A stretch of 64,000 nt of DNA from VBDM01 sp035519135 (GTDB taxonomy: Bacteria > Pseudomonadota > Gammaproteobacteria > Burkholderiales > SG8-39), in assembly GCA_035519135.1 (NCBI GenBank), contig DATIWX010000100.1, positions 9,458 through 73,457 on the forward strand, read 5' to 3'. The notes under the pieces are model-generated. The model was not told the DNA's origin. It searched no databases and saw only the letters and a program-made list of their open reading frames with translations. Of this stretch, positions 17,595 through 27,565 are shown one piece after another. The translations under genes and the position numbers were made by a program. Position 1 is the first letter of the stretch, and each line of letters starts with the position of its first letter.

Positions 17595-18527
17595 ATGCTT
17601 AGGGGCGCCCGCGACCTGCCCTCGCTGGACCTCCTGAAGGGTTTCGAAGCGGCTGCCCGCAACCTCTCTTTCACCAAGGCGGCCGCCGAGCTGTTCGTCA
17701 CCCAGTCGGCGGTCAGCCGTCAGATCCAGACGCTCGAGGAGCAGCTGGGCGTGGCGCTGTTCCGCCGCACCCACCGCGAGTTGCGGCTCACCGAGGAGGG
17801 CCAGACGCTGTACAAGACCTCCGCCGAGGTGCTGCGCCTGCTGCGCGACGTTGCAGGGCGGCTGAGCGCTCGCCCGGGCATGCTCACCGTCACCACCACG
17901 GCGTCCTTCGCCGCGCTCTGGCTGGTGCCGCGCCTGAACGATTTCCGCCGGCTGCATCCGGGCATCGACATGCGGCTCGACGCGAGCAACGAAATCCAGG
18001 ACCTCGAGCGCGAAGGCATAGACCTCGCCATACGCTACTGCACCCCGAAAACGGCGGGCGCCGGCGCCACGCGGCTCTTCGGGGAGCTCGTGTTCCCGGT
18101 GTGCTCGAGGATGCTGCTCGCCGGGAAGAAGCTCGGCTCGCCCAGGGACCTTTCCGGCCAGGTGCTGCTGCACTACGACGATCCCTACCGCCGCTATCCC
18201 TGGCTCAGCTGGGAGGTCTGGTTCGAGCTGACCCAGACGCAGGGCGTGAAGCCCGCCGGCATGCTGCGCTTCTCGCACTACGATCAGCTGATGCAGGCGG
18301 CGATCGAGGGGCACGGCATCGCGCTTGGGCGCAGTCGCTTCGTCGCCCGGTGGGTGAAGCAGGGCAAGCTGGTCCTGCCGTTCGGCAAACGCTACATGTG
18401 CACGCCTTCCGATTCGCGCGCCTACTTTCTGGTGCCGTCGCCGCGCTCGGCGGGGCGCGCCGAGGTCGGCAAGTTCGCTCAATGGCTGCGGCAGCGGGCG
18501 CTGGCCGAGGACGAGGAGGCCCAATGA
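17595..18527 (+). CDS. LysR-family transcriptional regulator, GcvA-like
   Basis: 310 residues. The N-terminal helix-turn-helix is clear (FEAAARNLSFTKAAAEL, VTQSAVSRQIQTLEEQLG, about residues 17-50). The effector domain starts near residue 95. An upstream ATG at 17582 hits a stop after six codons, so ATG 17595 is used. The protein is divergent from the tautomerase gene and ends in an ATGA overlap with the M61 peptidase gene. Effector unknown. Confidence 0.85.
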   Translation: MLRGARDLPSLDLLKGFEAAARNLSFTKAAAELFVTQSAVSRQIQTLEEQLGVALFRRTHRELRLTEEGQTLYKTSAEVLRLLRDVAGRLSARPGMLTVTTTASFAALWLVPRLNDFRRLHPGIDMRLDASNEIQDLEREGIDLAIRYCTPKTAGAGATRLFGELVFPVCSRMLLAGKKLGSPRDLSGQVLLHYDDPYRRYPWLSWEVWFELTQTQGVKPAGMLRFSHYDQLMQAAIEGHGIALGRSRFVARWVKQGKLVLPFGKRYMCTPSDSRAYFLVPSPRSAGRAEVGKFAQWLRQRALAEDEEAQ

Positions 18528-20350
18528 CCGAGCCGATCCGATACCGCATCGTCCCCGAGCAACCCGAAGCGCATCTCTACCGCGTGAGCTGCACGGTCGC
18601 CGAGCCCGATTCCTCAGGGCAGGAATTCGCGCTCCCCGCCTGGATCCCGGGCAGCTACATGATCCGCGAGTTCGCGCGCCACATCGTGTCGATCCGCGCA
18701 GAGAGCCGCGGCAGGCCCGTCGCGGTAGACAAGCTCGACAAGCACAGCTGGCGGGTACGGCCGGTCGACGGTCCGGTCACCGTCGTCTGCGAGGTCTACG
18801 CCGGGGATTTGTCGGTGCGCGGAGCCTATCTCGACACGCAGCAGGCTTTTTTCAACGGGGCGAGCGTGTTCCTGCGGCCGCGTGGACACGAGAGCGCGGC
18901 GTGCGAGCTCGAGATACTGCGGCCCAGGGGCGCGCGCTACCGCGGCTGGATCGTCGCGACCGCGATGACCCGAAACGGGGCGAAGCTCCACGGCTTCGGC
19001 GCCTATCGCGCATCGGACTACGACGAGCTGATCGATCATCCGGTCGCGATGGGAGGACTCACGCTCGCGAGCTTCCGTGCCTGCGGAGTGCCGCACGATG
19101 TCGCGATCACCGGGCGCCACCGCGCGGACGTGGCGAGGCTGGCGCGCGACCTCAAGCGGCTGTGCGAGTGGCACATCCGCTTCTGGAACGAATCGCCGAC
19201 TTCGCGGCTCAGCGGCGTGGCCGCGCCCATGAAGCGCTACCTGTTCCTGATCTCCGCCCTCGGCGAGGGCTACGGGGGCCTGGAGCATCGCGCCTCGACC
19301 GCGCTCCTGTGCTCGCGCGACGATCTTCCGCGGCGGGGCGAAGCGCTGGGCGAGCGCTACCGGACTTTCCTGGGCCTCGCCAGCCACGAGTACTTCCACA
19401 CCTGGAACGTGAAGCGCATCAAGCCGGCCGCGTTCACGCCCTACGATCTGGACCGCGAGAGCTACACGTCGCTGCTGTGGGCTTTCGAGGGCATGACCTC
19501 CTACTACGACGACCTCGCGCTGGTGCGCAGCGGCCTGATCGGGAGGAAGGACTATCTCGAGCTGCTCGGGCGGGCGATCACCGCCCATCTGCGCGCGCCG
19601 GGCCGCCGCAGGCAAACGCTCGCCGCGGCGAGCTTCGACGCCTGGATCAAGTACTACCGGCCGGACGAGAACTCGCCCAACGCGACGGTCAGCTACTACG
19701 GCAAGGGGAGCCTGGTCGCGCTGTGCCTGGACCTGCTGATACGCGACCGGACGCGCGGAAGGAAGTCGCTCGACGACGTCATGCGCGCGCTGTGGCGGCG
19801 ACATGGCATGACCGGGGTCGGCGTCGAAGAGGACGGCATCGAACGCCTGGCCGAAGAAGTCACGGGCCTCAAGCTGGGGAGGGTATTCGATGACTGGCTG
19901 CGTTCGACGCGCGAGCTGCCGCTGCGGGCGCTGCTCGCGAAGCACGGAGTCGACATGGTGCTGCGCCCGGCCGAGTCGTCCTCGGACAAGGGTGGGCGAG
20001 CCGCGGGCTCGAAGACCGCGGCGGGGCTGGCGATGCTGGGCGCGGCGGCGCGCGCGAGCGGCGAAGATACCGTCCTTACGCACGTGCTCGACGGCGGTGC
20101 CGCACAGGAAGCGGGATTGGCCGCGGGAGACGCGATCGTGGCGGTGGACGGGCTGCGTCCGGGCCGTGCCGGCCTGGACTCGGTGCTGGCGAAGCGCCGT
20201 CCGGGAGAGCGCGTTGCGATCCATGCCTTCCGCCGCGACGAATTGCTCGAGGTCGAAGCGCGTCTGAAGCCGGCTCCGGCGGACACCTGCGTGCTGTGCG
20301 AATTGCCGGGCGCGAAGGCGCGCGCGCTCGGACGCTGGCTCGAGGACTGA
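18524..20350 (+). CDS. M61-family (glycyl aminopeptidase-like) metallopeptidase with PDZ domain
   Basis: 608 residues from ATG 18524, which overlaps the LysR stop. The zinc motif HEYFHTWNVKRIKP lies near residues 288-301, with the downstream Glu in the segment LLWAFEGMTSYYDD. A C-terminal PDZ-like region (LDGGAAQEAGLAAGDAIVAV) follows. No signal peptide, so probably cytoplasmic. The N-terminal beta domain (IPGSYMIREFARHIV) is typical of M61 peptidases. Physiological substrate unknown. Confidence 0.87.
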   Translation: MTEPIRYRIVPEQPEAHLYRVSCTVAEPDSSGQEFALPAWIPGSYMIREFARHIVSIRAESRGRPVAVDKLDKHSWRVRPVDGPVTVVCEVYAGDLSVRGAYLDTQQAFFNGASVFLRPRGHESAACELEILRPRGARYRGWIVATAMTRNGAKLHGFGAYRASDYDELIDHPVAMGGLTLASFRACGVPHDVAITGRHRADVARLARDLKRLCEWHIRFWNESPTSRLSGVAAPMKRYLFLISALGEGYGGLEHRASTALLCSRDDLPRRGEALGERYRTFLGLASHEYFHTWNVKRIKPAAFTPYDLDRESYTSLLWAFEGMTSYYDDLALVRSGLIGRKDYLELLGRAITAHLRAPGRRRQTLAAASFDAWIKYYRPDENSPNATVSYYGKGSLVALCLDLLIRDRTRGRKSLDDVMRALWRRHGMTGVGVEEDGIERLAEEVTGLKLGRVFDDWLRSTRELPLRALLAKHGVDMVLRPAESSSDKGGRAAGSKTAAGLAMLGAAARASGEDTVLTHVLDGGAAQEAGLAAGDAIVAVDGLRPGRAGLDSVLAKRRPGERVAIHAFRRDELLEVEARLKPAPADTCVLCELPGAKARALGRWLED

Positions 20351-20384
20351 GCACCCCCGCCCCCGAGCGGGTCGTTGCGCTTCC

Positions 20385-21335
20385 CTAGACGGCGACCTGC
20401 GGCATGATCGTCTTTGCGAAACGCGAGTGCGGATCGTGCTCCTTGGGAGCGGGCACGAGGTTGATCGGGCTCGCCGCAGTGAATCGGCGCGTCGTCAACC
20501 AGTGCTCGTGCATCTGGCCCCACGGGTTGAGCCAGTAGTCGTACACCTGTCCACCGGGTACGTGGTAGCCGACCCCGCGCAGGTGCTCGTACTTGCCCAA
20601 GCGCTTCAGATGGTTGTGGCCGATGAAGAGGTCGTCGATGTCCTGCACCTCGAACGACAGGTGCTGGAGACCCGGCGTGGGGCTGTGGTACAAATTGAGG
20701 ACGTGATGGTCAACCGGCTCGCTGCCGCGATCGACGCGGTTGAATGACCCCACGACGTTCGATCTGTCGCCCACGTAGAACTCGTCGGTGCACAACAGCC
20801 CGAACGTCTGTCGGAACCAGCCGAGCGTTTCCTTGAGACGCGGCGTGGCCAGCACGGCATGCGAGAGCCGCCTTACTCGCGATGGTCCGAATTGGAACCG
20901 TCGCGGCTCACCGACCGTCTCCAGCACTTCGGCGCTCCAACGCAAGGGGCGGTCGCCCACCGGAACGCGCGGCAGCTCGGCGATGCCGTGGACCACGTCG
21001 ATCGGGAAAGCGCTGAACGGATCGCGCAGGCGAACCCGCTTGCCGCCGCCGGGCTCGTCGATATGCTCGATGCCCGATGCGCCCGGCAGCGTTGCGAGGG
21101 CCTTGAGATCCTCCTCGCTGTTCGCACGGTAGCTGATGCCGACGAACCCGGGCGCGCCGCGCTCGGTCACGTGAATGTGGTGCGCGGGATCCGTGCCGCG
21201 CATGTAGAGCGCGGTCGCGGTCCGCGCCGACCGGAACATTCCGAACTCGGTGAGAAACTCCTCCATCGCGTCGAGGTCGGGCGCGCGCAGCCGCCCGTAG
21301 GCGATGTCGGCGATCTTGATTCCTGCCTGGTTCAT
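20385..21335 (-). CDS. Two-domain VOC protein, extradiol (catechol 2,3-dioxygenase-like) type
   Basis: 316 residues from ATG 21333-21335. Two vicinal-oxygen-chelate modules are seen; the C-terminal one has the metal triad H159 (RRLSHAVLAT), H225 (GLQHLSFEV) and E277 (WGQMHEHW), with the tyrosine-containing HVPGGQVYDYW loop. This fits type I extradiol dioxygenases that cleave catechol-like rings. The gene stands alone with no aromatic-pathway partners, so substrate is open. Confidence 0.75.
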   Translation of the reverse strand: MNQAGIKIADIAYGRLRAPDLDAMEEFLTEFGMFRSARTATALYMRGTDPAHHIHVTERGAPGFVGISYRANSEEDLKALATLPGASGIEHIDEPGGGKRVRLRDPFSAFPIDVVHGIAELPRVPVGDRPLRWSAEVLETVGEPRRFQFGPSRVRRLSHAVLATPRLKETLGWFRQTFGLLCTDEFYVGDRSNVVGSFNRVDRGSEPVDHHVLNLYHSPTPGLQHLSFEVQDIDDLFIGHNHLKRLGKYEHLRGVGYHVPGGQVYDYWLNPWGQMHEHWLTTRRFTAASPINLVPAPKEHDPHSRFAKTIMPQVAV

Positions 21336-21475
21336 TTGGCCGGATTGTAAGACAATTTTTCGACACGCGTGCGCCGCGTATCGTGGCGGCCGCGCGCGTG
21401 CCGATCGGCGCCGGGACTCGTAGACCCGAGCGGCTGCTATAGAATTGCGCCTAGAGCGACAAGAAAATACTTTTG

Positions 21476-22447
21476 ATGAACGCTCCTGATCGCCCGCTTG
21501 CAATCGAATACGCCGACGTCGCCGCCGCGGCCGAGCGGCTCGCCGGCCACGCGCACCGCACGCCGGTGCTCACCTCGCACACCGTGAACGAACGCACCGG
21601 TGCCGAGGTGTTCTTCAAGTGCGAGAACCTCCAGCGCATCGGCGCCTTCAAGTTCCGCGGCGCGTTCAACGCGCTGTCGCAGCTGTCCTCCGCGGAGCGC
21701 GAGCGCGGTGTGCTGTCCTTCTCCTCGGGGAACCACGCGCAGGCGGTGGCGCTCGCGGGGAAGCTCCTCGGCATCCGCGTCACCATCGTGATGCCCTCGG
21801 ACGCCCCGGCCGTCAAGATCGAGGCGACCCGCGGCTACGGCGCGGAGGTCGTGCTCAACGACAAACGCAAGGAAACGCGCGAGGAAGTCGCCGAGCGGAT
21901 CGTGCGCGAGCGGGGCCTCACCATGATCCCGCCTTTCGACAATCCGCAGGTGATCGCGGGGCAGGGCACGGCGGCGAAGGAATTGATCGAGGATGCGGGG
22001 CAGCTGGACTATCTTTTCGTTCCGGTGAGCGGAGGCGGCCTCATTTCGGGTTGCGCGGTCGCCGCATCGCACCTCTCGCCCGGCTGCAAGGTGATCGGCG
22101 TGGAGCCCGAGGCGGGCGACGACGCCACGCGCTCGTTCAGGACCAAGACGCTGCAGAGTTGCTACAACCCCGACACCATCGCCGACGGCGCGCGCACGCA
22201 CTCTCTGGGAAAGCTCACCTTTCCCCTGATCCTGCGCTACGTGCACGACATGGTGACGGTGAGCGACCCGGAGCTCGCACGCGCCATGCTGTATCTATGG
22301 GAGCGCATGAAGATCATCGTCGAGCCCACCGGCGCGCTCGGCGCCGCGGGTCTCTTCGAGCGCGGGCTTCCGGTCGCGGGAAAGCGCGTCGGCGTGATCC
22401 TCTCGGGCGGCAACGCCGATTTCAAGCTGGTCGCGAAGTACTTCTGA
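21476..22447 (+). CDS. PLP-dependent threonine/serine dehydratase-like enzyme
   Basis: 323 residues from ATG 21476. The PLP lysine is K59 in GAFKFRGA; the phosphate-binding loop SGGGLISG and SSGNHAQAVAL are both present. There is no C-terminal ACT regulatory domain, so it resembles catabolic or serine-racemase/hydroxyaspartate-dehydratase forms rather than full-length biosynthetic IlvA. It ends inside the convergent methyltransferase gene (26-base overlap). Confidence 0.82.
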   Translation: MNAPDRPLAIEYADVAAAAERLAGHAHRTPVLTSHTVNERTGAEVFFKCENLQRIGAFKFRGAFNALSQLSSAERERGVLSFSSGNHAQAVALAGKLLGIRVTIVMPSDAPAVKIEATRGYGAEVVLNDKRKETREEVAERIVRERGLTMIPPFDNPQVIAGQGTAAKELIEDAGQLDYLFVPVSGGGLISGCAVAASHLSPGCKVIGVEPEAGDDATRSFRTKTLQSCYNPDTIADGARTHSLGKLTFPLILRYVHDMVTVSDPELARAMLYLWERMKIIVEPTGALGAAGLFERGLPVAGKRVGVILSGGNADFKLVAKYF

Positions 22448-23027
22448 CGTTCCAGATCTGCCAGCGCTCCTTTCCGGCGAAGATCGGAATGGAGTCGCGG
22501 ACCGCGGCATCCGAGGTTTGCTCGAAATCCGCGCCGAGCAATGCCTCGAGCTCCCGCGGCTTGAGCCCGAAAGGCGGGCCGCGCTCGCCTTCCTCGAAGA
22601 AGAAGAACCCTGCGAGCCTGCCCCGGGCTCCGAGCAGCTCGAGCGCGCGCCGCACGTAGCGCGGCCGCAGCGGCCGCGGCAGCGAGCACAGGAACGCCCT
22701 CTCGTAGATCAGGTCGAACGGTGCGCCGAGATCGGACTCGAAGAAGTCGGCGAGCCGCACCCGCAGCGACAGAGCCCCCAGGATCTCCTGTGCCCGCTCC
22801 ACCGCGGCGGGGGCGAAATCCACCGCGAGCACGTCGTGTCCCGCCTCGGCGAAGGCGCGCACCTCGTAACCCGAGCCGCAACCCGGGATCAGGACGCGCC
22901 GTCCGCGCGGTTCCGTCTTCAAGAACTGCGCCAGGAGCGAGGGGACGCCGCCCGCGTCCCAGGGCGTGAAGTTCTCGCGAAAGCGTTTTTCCCAGAACTC
23001 GGGTTTCGCTGCGTCCTGCTTCGGCAT
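22422..23027 (-). CDS. TPMT-family SAM-dependent methyltransferase
   Basis: 201 residues from ATG 23025-23027 (MPKQDAAKPEFWEKRF). The N-terminal FWEKRFRENFTPWDAGG and SAM motif VLIPGCGSGYEVRAFAEAG identify the thiopurine S-methyltransferase fold. Family members methylate thiols, selenium, tellurium or halides; which applies is unknown. An in-frame ATG at 23103-23105 would add 26 poorly conserved residues. Confidence 0.8.
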   Translation of the reverse strand: MPKQDAAKPEFWEKRFRENFTPWDAGGVPSLLAQFLKTEPRGRRVLIPGCGSGYEVRAFAEAGHDVLAVDFAPAAVERAQEILGALSLRVRLADFFESDLGAPFDLIYERAFLCSLPRPLRPRYVRRALELLGARGRLAGFFFFEEGERGPPFGLKPRELEALLGADFEQTSDAAVRDSIPIFAGKERWQIWNVRSTSRPA

Positions 23028-23190
23028 CGCGCTCGGTTGTCGGAGTTGCTCCGCACATTCTACGGGGGCGGTAACATCTTGTTGCAATATAGGGTTGCGG
23101 GACATGGGGCGGTTACATTTGTCTGGTGTAATCGCTGCGGACGCGCCAGACGGGAGGGGCGTTCCCTTGCTTTTTGCGAACAGAAAGAAA

Positions 23191-24444
23191 ATGGAGCTCG
23201 GGCCTCTGCTGATCGAAAAACCGGAACAAGCTCGCCGGTCGCTGCGCGGCGCCTGGGTGGTGATTCTCGTCCTGATCCTCGCCGCGGCCGGGGCGGCGGT
23301 GTACTTCTTTCAACCGGGCGAGTCCCCGCAGCGGCAAACGGCCCGGCGCTTCGATCCCTCGCGCCCCACGCCCGTCGTCGTGGCCTCCGTCAGGACCGGC
23401 GACATCAATATCTACCTCAGCGGACTGGGCACGGTCACTCCCCTCAGGACGGTGACCGTGAGGAGCCGGGTCGACGGGGAGCTCGTCCGGGTCGCTTTCA
23501 CCGAAGGCCAGGTCGTGAAGGCGGGAGACGTGCTCGCCGAGATCGACCCCAGGGCTTATCAGGCGCAACTCGCCCAGGCCGAGGGCCAGATGGCGCGCGA
23601 CCAGGCGCTGCTCGCGAACGCACGCATCGACCTCGAGCGCTACCGCGGCCTGTACGCGCAGGACTCGATCGCCAAGCAGCAGGTCGACACCCAGGAAGCG
23701 CTGGTGCGCCAGTACGAGGGCACGGTGAAATTCGACCAGGGCCAGATGGACAACGCGAAGCTCCAGCTCGTCTATTCCACCATCACGGCGCCGGTCGGCG
23801 GGCGCCTCGGCCTGCGCCTCGTCGATCCGGGAAACATCGTCCGGGCGAGCGATGCCAACGGCCTGGTCGTCATCACCCAGCTGCAGCCGATCGCCGCGTT
23901 GTTTACCATTCCGCAGGACAGCCTGCCCGAGGTGCTCAAGCGACTGCGTGCCGGTGTGCCTCTTCCCGTGGAGGCCTACGACCGCGAGCAGAAAGCCAGG
24001 CTCGCCACCGGCAAGCTGCTCACCGTCGACAATCAGATCGACCCGACCACGGGGACGATCAAGCTGAAAGCCCAGTTCCCGAACGAGGACGGCAATCTCT
24101 TCCCCAACCAGTTCGTCAACGTGCGCCTGCAGCTCGACACGCTTCGCGGCGCGACTCTCGTTCCGGCTCCGGCGGTGCAGCGCGGTGCACAGGGGACCTT
24201 TGTCTATGTCCTCAAGGACGACCGCACCGTCGCCCTGCGCCCGGTCAAGACCGGGGCGAGCGAAGGCGGAAACGTGGTGATCGAATCAGGCCTTGCGACC
24301 GGCGAGACCGTCGTCGTCGACGGCAGCGACCGCCTGCGCGACGGCGCCAAGGCGGAGGTTCCCGACGCGGCGAGCCGCGCTGCCGCCGCGGAGGGCCGGC
24401 AGAAGAGCGGCAAGGGCGGACAGCGCCGCAAGAGCGGCGAGTGA
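23191..24444 (+). CDS. mdtA: RND efflux periplasmic adaptor, MdtA-like
   Basis: 417 residues from ATG 23191. An N-terminal membrane anchor (GAWVVILVLILAAAGAAVYF) is followed by lipoyl halves (SRVDGELVRVAFTEGQVVKAGDVLAEIDPR), a coiled-coil hairpin, and beta-barrel and membrane-proximal domains, ending in a basic tail. It bridges the inner-membrane pump and the outer-membrane channel. First gene of mdtA-mdtB-mdtC-outer-membrane factor; the pump starts 13 bases after its stop. Confidence 0.9.
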   Translation: MELGPLLIEKPEQARRSLRGAWVVILVLILAAAGAAVYFFQPGESPQRQTARRFDPSRPTPVVVASVRTGDINIYLSGLGTVTPLRTVTVRSRVDGELVRVAFTEGQVVKAGDVLAEIDPRAYQAQLAQAEGQMARDQALLANARIDLERYRGLYAQDSIAKQQVDTQEALVRQYEGTVKFDQGQMDNAKLQLVYSTITAPVGGRLGLRLVDPGNIVRASDANGLVVITQLQPIAALFTIPQDSLPEVLKRLRAGVPLPVEAYDREQKARLATGKLLTVDNQIDPTTGTIKLKAQFPNEDGNLFPNQFVNVRLQLDTLRGATLVPAPAVQRGAQGTFVYVLKDDRTVALRPVKTGASEGGNVVIESGLATGETVVVDGSDRLRDGAKAEVPDAASRAAAAEGRQKSGKGGQRRKSGE

Positions 24445-24457
24445 CGGCGGCAACGCG

Positions 24458-27400
24458 ATGAATCCCTCGCGGCCGTTCATCGAGAGGCCGGTGGCGACGT
24501 CGCTGCTCATGGCGGCTCTGCTTCTCGCGGGCACGATCGCCTATCGCCTGCTTCCGCTGTCCGCGCTGCCGGAAGTCGACTACCCGACCATCCAGGTAGT
24601 CACTTTCTATCCGGGCGCGAGTCCCGACGTGATGACCTCGTCGGTGACCGCGCCGCTCGAGCGCCAGTTCGGCCAGATGCCGGGGCTGAAGCAGATGTCC
24701 TCGACCAGCTCGGGTGGCGCCTCGGTGGTCACGCTCCAGTTCGGGCTGGAGCTTTCGCTGGACGTGGCCGAGCAGGAAGTCCAGGCGGCGATCAACGCCG
24801 GGTCGAATTTTCTCCCGCAGGATCTGCCCGCGCCGCCGGTATACAGCAAGGTCAACCCCGCGGACGCGCCCATCCTCACGCTCGGCATCGGCTCGAGAAC
24901 CATGCCGCTGCCGGAGGTGCAGAACCTCGTCGACACCCGCCTCGCGCAGAAGATCTCGCAATTGCCCGGGGTGGGACTGGTGACGCTCTCGGGCGGCCAG
25001 CGGCCGGCCGTGCGCGTGCAGGTGAACCCGCGTGCGCTCGCCGCCAACGGCCTCGGCCTGGAGGACGTGCGCACGGCGATCGCCTCCGCCAACGTGAACC
25101 AGGCGAAGGGCGGGTTCGACGGGCCGAGCCGCGCCTATACCATCGACGCCAACGACCAGCTGCGCTCCGCCGCGGAATACCGGGGCGTGATCGTCGCCTA
25201 CAGGAACGGCGCCCCGCTCCGGCTATCGGACGTGGCCGACGTGATCGAGGACGCGGAGAACGTGCGCCTCGCCGCGTGGATGAACGAGGCGCCCGCGGTG
25301 ATCCTCAACATCCAGCGCCAGCCCGGAGCGAACGTCATCGAAGTGGTCGACCGGGTGAAGCGCCTGCTGCCGCAGCTGACCGCCTCGCTTCCCGCGGGGG
25401 TCGAGGTGGCGACGCTCACCGACCGCACCGTCACCATCCGCGCCTCGGTCAAGGACGTGCAGTTCGAGCTGATCCTCGCCATCGCGCTGGTGGTGATGGT
25501 GATATTCCTCTTCCTGCGCACCGCCGCCGGCACGATCATTCCCAGCGTCGCCGTGCCCCTGTCCCTGGTGGGCACCTTCGGGGTGATGTATTTCGCCGGG
25601 TTCAGCATCAACAATCTCACCCTGATGGCGCTCACCATCGCCACGGGATTCGTGGTCGACGATGCCATCGTGATGATCGAGAACATCGCGCGCTACATCG
25701 AGGAAGGCGAGCCGCCTCTCCGGGCTGCGTTGAAGGGGGCCGAGCAAATAGGATTCACCATCATCTCGCTGACGTTCTCGCTCATCGCCGTGCTGATCCC
25801 GCTGCTCTTCATGGGCGAGGTCGTCGGGCGCCTGTTCCGCGAGTTCGCGATCACCCTGGCGGTCGCTATCCTGATCTCGGCGGTGGTCTCGCTCACCCTC
25901 ACGCCGATGATGTGCGCCAAGCTGCTGCGGCGGACGCCGCCCTCCGAGCAGGGCGCGTTCTACCGCGCGACCGGCCGCTGGTTCGACGAGGTGATCGGGC
26001 GATACGGCGAGATGCTCAACTGGGTGCTCGACCGGCAGACCGCGACCCTGTGGGTGTTTGCCGGCACGCTTGTGCTCACCGTCATCCTGTACGTCTTCAT
26101 CCCGAAGGGATTCTTTCCCCTGCAGGACACCGGGGTCATACAGGGCGTCTCGGAGGCGCCGCAATCGATTTCGTTTGCGGCCATGGCCGAGCGCCAGCAG
26201 GCGCTGGCGCAGGCGATCCTCGAGGACCCCGCGGTGGAGAGCCTCTCGTCCTTCATCGGCGTGGACGGGACCAACACCACGCTGAACAGCGGCCGGGTGC
26301 TGATCAACCTCAAGCCGAAGGCGCAGCGCAGCGGGGTCGCGACGGTGATCCGGCGCCTGCAGGCCAGGCTCGCGCGGGTCGAAGGCATCGCCCTCTACAT
26401 GCAGCCCGTCCAGGACCTCACCATCGAGGACCGGGTGAGCCGCACGCAGTACCAGTTCACGCTCGAGTCGGCCAATCCGGACGAGCTGTCGGAGTGGGCG
26501 CACCGCCTCGCGTCGCGGCTGTCCGAGCTGCCCCAGCTCGCCGACGTCGCGAGCGATCTGCAGGACCAGGGACTGCAGGCGTTTCTCTCGATCGACCGCA
26601 ACACGGCGGGACGGCTGGGCATCACCCCCGCGGCGATCGACGTCGCGCTCTACAACGCCTTCGGCCAGCGCCTGGTGTCGACGATCTTCACCCAGACGAA
26701 CCAGTACCGCGTGGTCCTGGAGGTGAAGCCGGAGTTCCGCAGGGGGCCCGATGCGCTCAGGGACATCTACGTGGCGTCGTCCACCGGAGCGCAGATACCC
26801 CTGAGCGCGGTCACCACGGTCACCGAGAAGCCGGCCCTGCTCGCGGTCAATCACCTCGGGCAGTTTCCCGCCGCCACCATCTCCTTCAACCTGGCCCCCG
26901 GGGCCGCGCTGGGCGACGCGGTGCGGGCGATCGAGAGCGAAGCGCAGGCGCTGGGGCTGCCGCCTTCGATCCGCGCGAGCTTCCAGGGCGCGGCGCTCGC
27001 CTTCAGGGCGTCGCTCGCCAACGAGCTGCTCCTGATCCTCGCGGCGATCGTGACCATGTACATCGTGCTCGGCGTGCTCTACGAGAGCTACATCCATCCG
27101 CTCACGATTCTCTCGACCCTGCCCTCCGCCGGAGTCGGCGCGCTGCTCGCGCTCATGGTTTCGCGCACCGATCTGGGCGTGATCGCGGTGATCGGCATCG
27201 TGCTCCTCATCGGCATCGTCAAGAAGAACGCGATCATGATGATCGACTTCGCGCTGGACGCCGAGCGCAAGGAAGGCAAGAGCCCGCGCGAGGCGATCTA
27301 CCAGGCCTGCCTGTTGCGCTTCCGGCCGATCCTCATGACGACGATGTCGGCGCTGCTCTCGGCGCTGCCGCTCATGCTCGGCACCGGGGTCGGCTCGGAG

Positions 27401-27565
27401 CTGCGCCATCCGCTCGGCATCACCATGGTGGGCGGCCTGATCGTGAGCCAGGCGCTGACGCTGTTCACCACGCCGGTGATCTACCTGTGGTTCGACCGTC
27501 TCGCGCACGGCCGCGCCGGGGAGGGATCCGTGCGAACGGGGCCGCTGGAGGGGGAGCGCCCGTGA
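24458..27565 (+). CDS. mdtB: RND efflux pump subunit, MdtB-like
   Basis: 1035 residues from ATG 24458 (MNPSRPFIERPVATSLL). Twelve transmembrane helices and two large periplasmic loops as in AcrB/MdtB. Proton-relay residues are visible in TM4 (GFVVDDAIVMIENIARY) and TM10 (IVLLIGIVKKNAIMMIDFA). MdtB and MdtC form a heterotrimer in enterobacteria, and the adjacent second RND gene suggests the same here. Its stop overlaps the mdtC GTG start (GTGA). Confidence 0.92.
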   Translation: MNPSRPFIERPVATSLLMAALLLAGTIAYRLLPLSALPEVDYPTIQVVTFYPGASPDVMTSSVTAPLERQFGQMPGLKQMSSTSSGGASVVTLQFGLELSLDVAEQEVQAAINAGSNFLPQDLPAPPVYSKVNPADAPILTLGIGSRTMPLPEVQNLVDTRLAQKISQLPGVGLVTLSGGQRPAVRVQVNPRALAANGLGLEDVRTAIASANVNQAKGGFDGPSRAYTIDANDQLRSAAEYRGVIVAYRNGAPLRLSDVADVIEDAENVRLAAWMNEAPAVILNIQRQPGANVIEVVDRVKRLLPQLTASLPAGVEVATLTDRTVTIRASVKDVQFELILAIALVVMVIFLFLRTAAGTIIPSVAVPLSLVGTFGVMYFAGFSINNLTLMALTIATGFVVDDAIVMIENIARYIEEGEPPLRAALKGAEQIGFTIISLTFSLIAVLIPLLFMGEVVGRLFREFAITLAVAILISAVVSLTLTPMMCAKLLRRTPPSEQGAFYRATGRWFDEVIGRYGEMLNWVLDRQTATLWVFAGTLVLTVILYVFIPKGFFPLQDTGVIQGVSEAPQSISFAAMAERQQALAQAILEDPAVESLSSFIGVDGTNTTLNSGRVLINLKPKAQRSGVATVIRRLQARLARVEGIALYMQPVQDLTIEDRVSRTQYQFTLESANPDELSEWAHRLASRLSELPQLADVASDLQDQGLQAFLSIDRNTAGRLGITPAAIDVALYNAFGQRLVSTIFTQTNQYRVVLEVKPEFRRGPDALRDIYVASSTGAQIPLSAVTTVTEKPALLAVNHLGQFPAATISFNLAPGAALGDAVRAIESEAQALGLPPSIRASFQGAALAFRASLANELLLILAAIVTMYIVLGVLYESYIHPLTILSTLPSAGVGALLALMVSRTDLGVIAVIGIVLLIGIVKKNAIMMIDFALDAERKEGKSPREAIYQACLLRFRPILMTTMSALLSALPLMLGTGVGSELRHPLGITMVGGLIVSQALTLFTTPVIYLWFDRLAHGRAGEGSVRTGPLEGERP

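Noticed and set aside
25276..27561. Long in-frame extension upstream of mdtC
   Set aside because: It lies inside mdtB in another frame; the MdtC family begins at GTG 27562 with VNLTEPFIRRPVATTLL.
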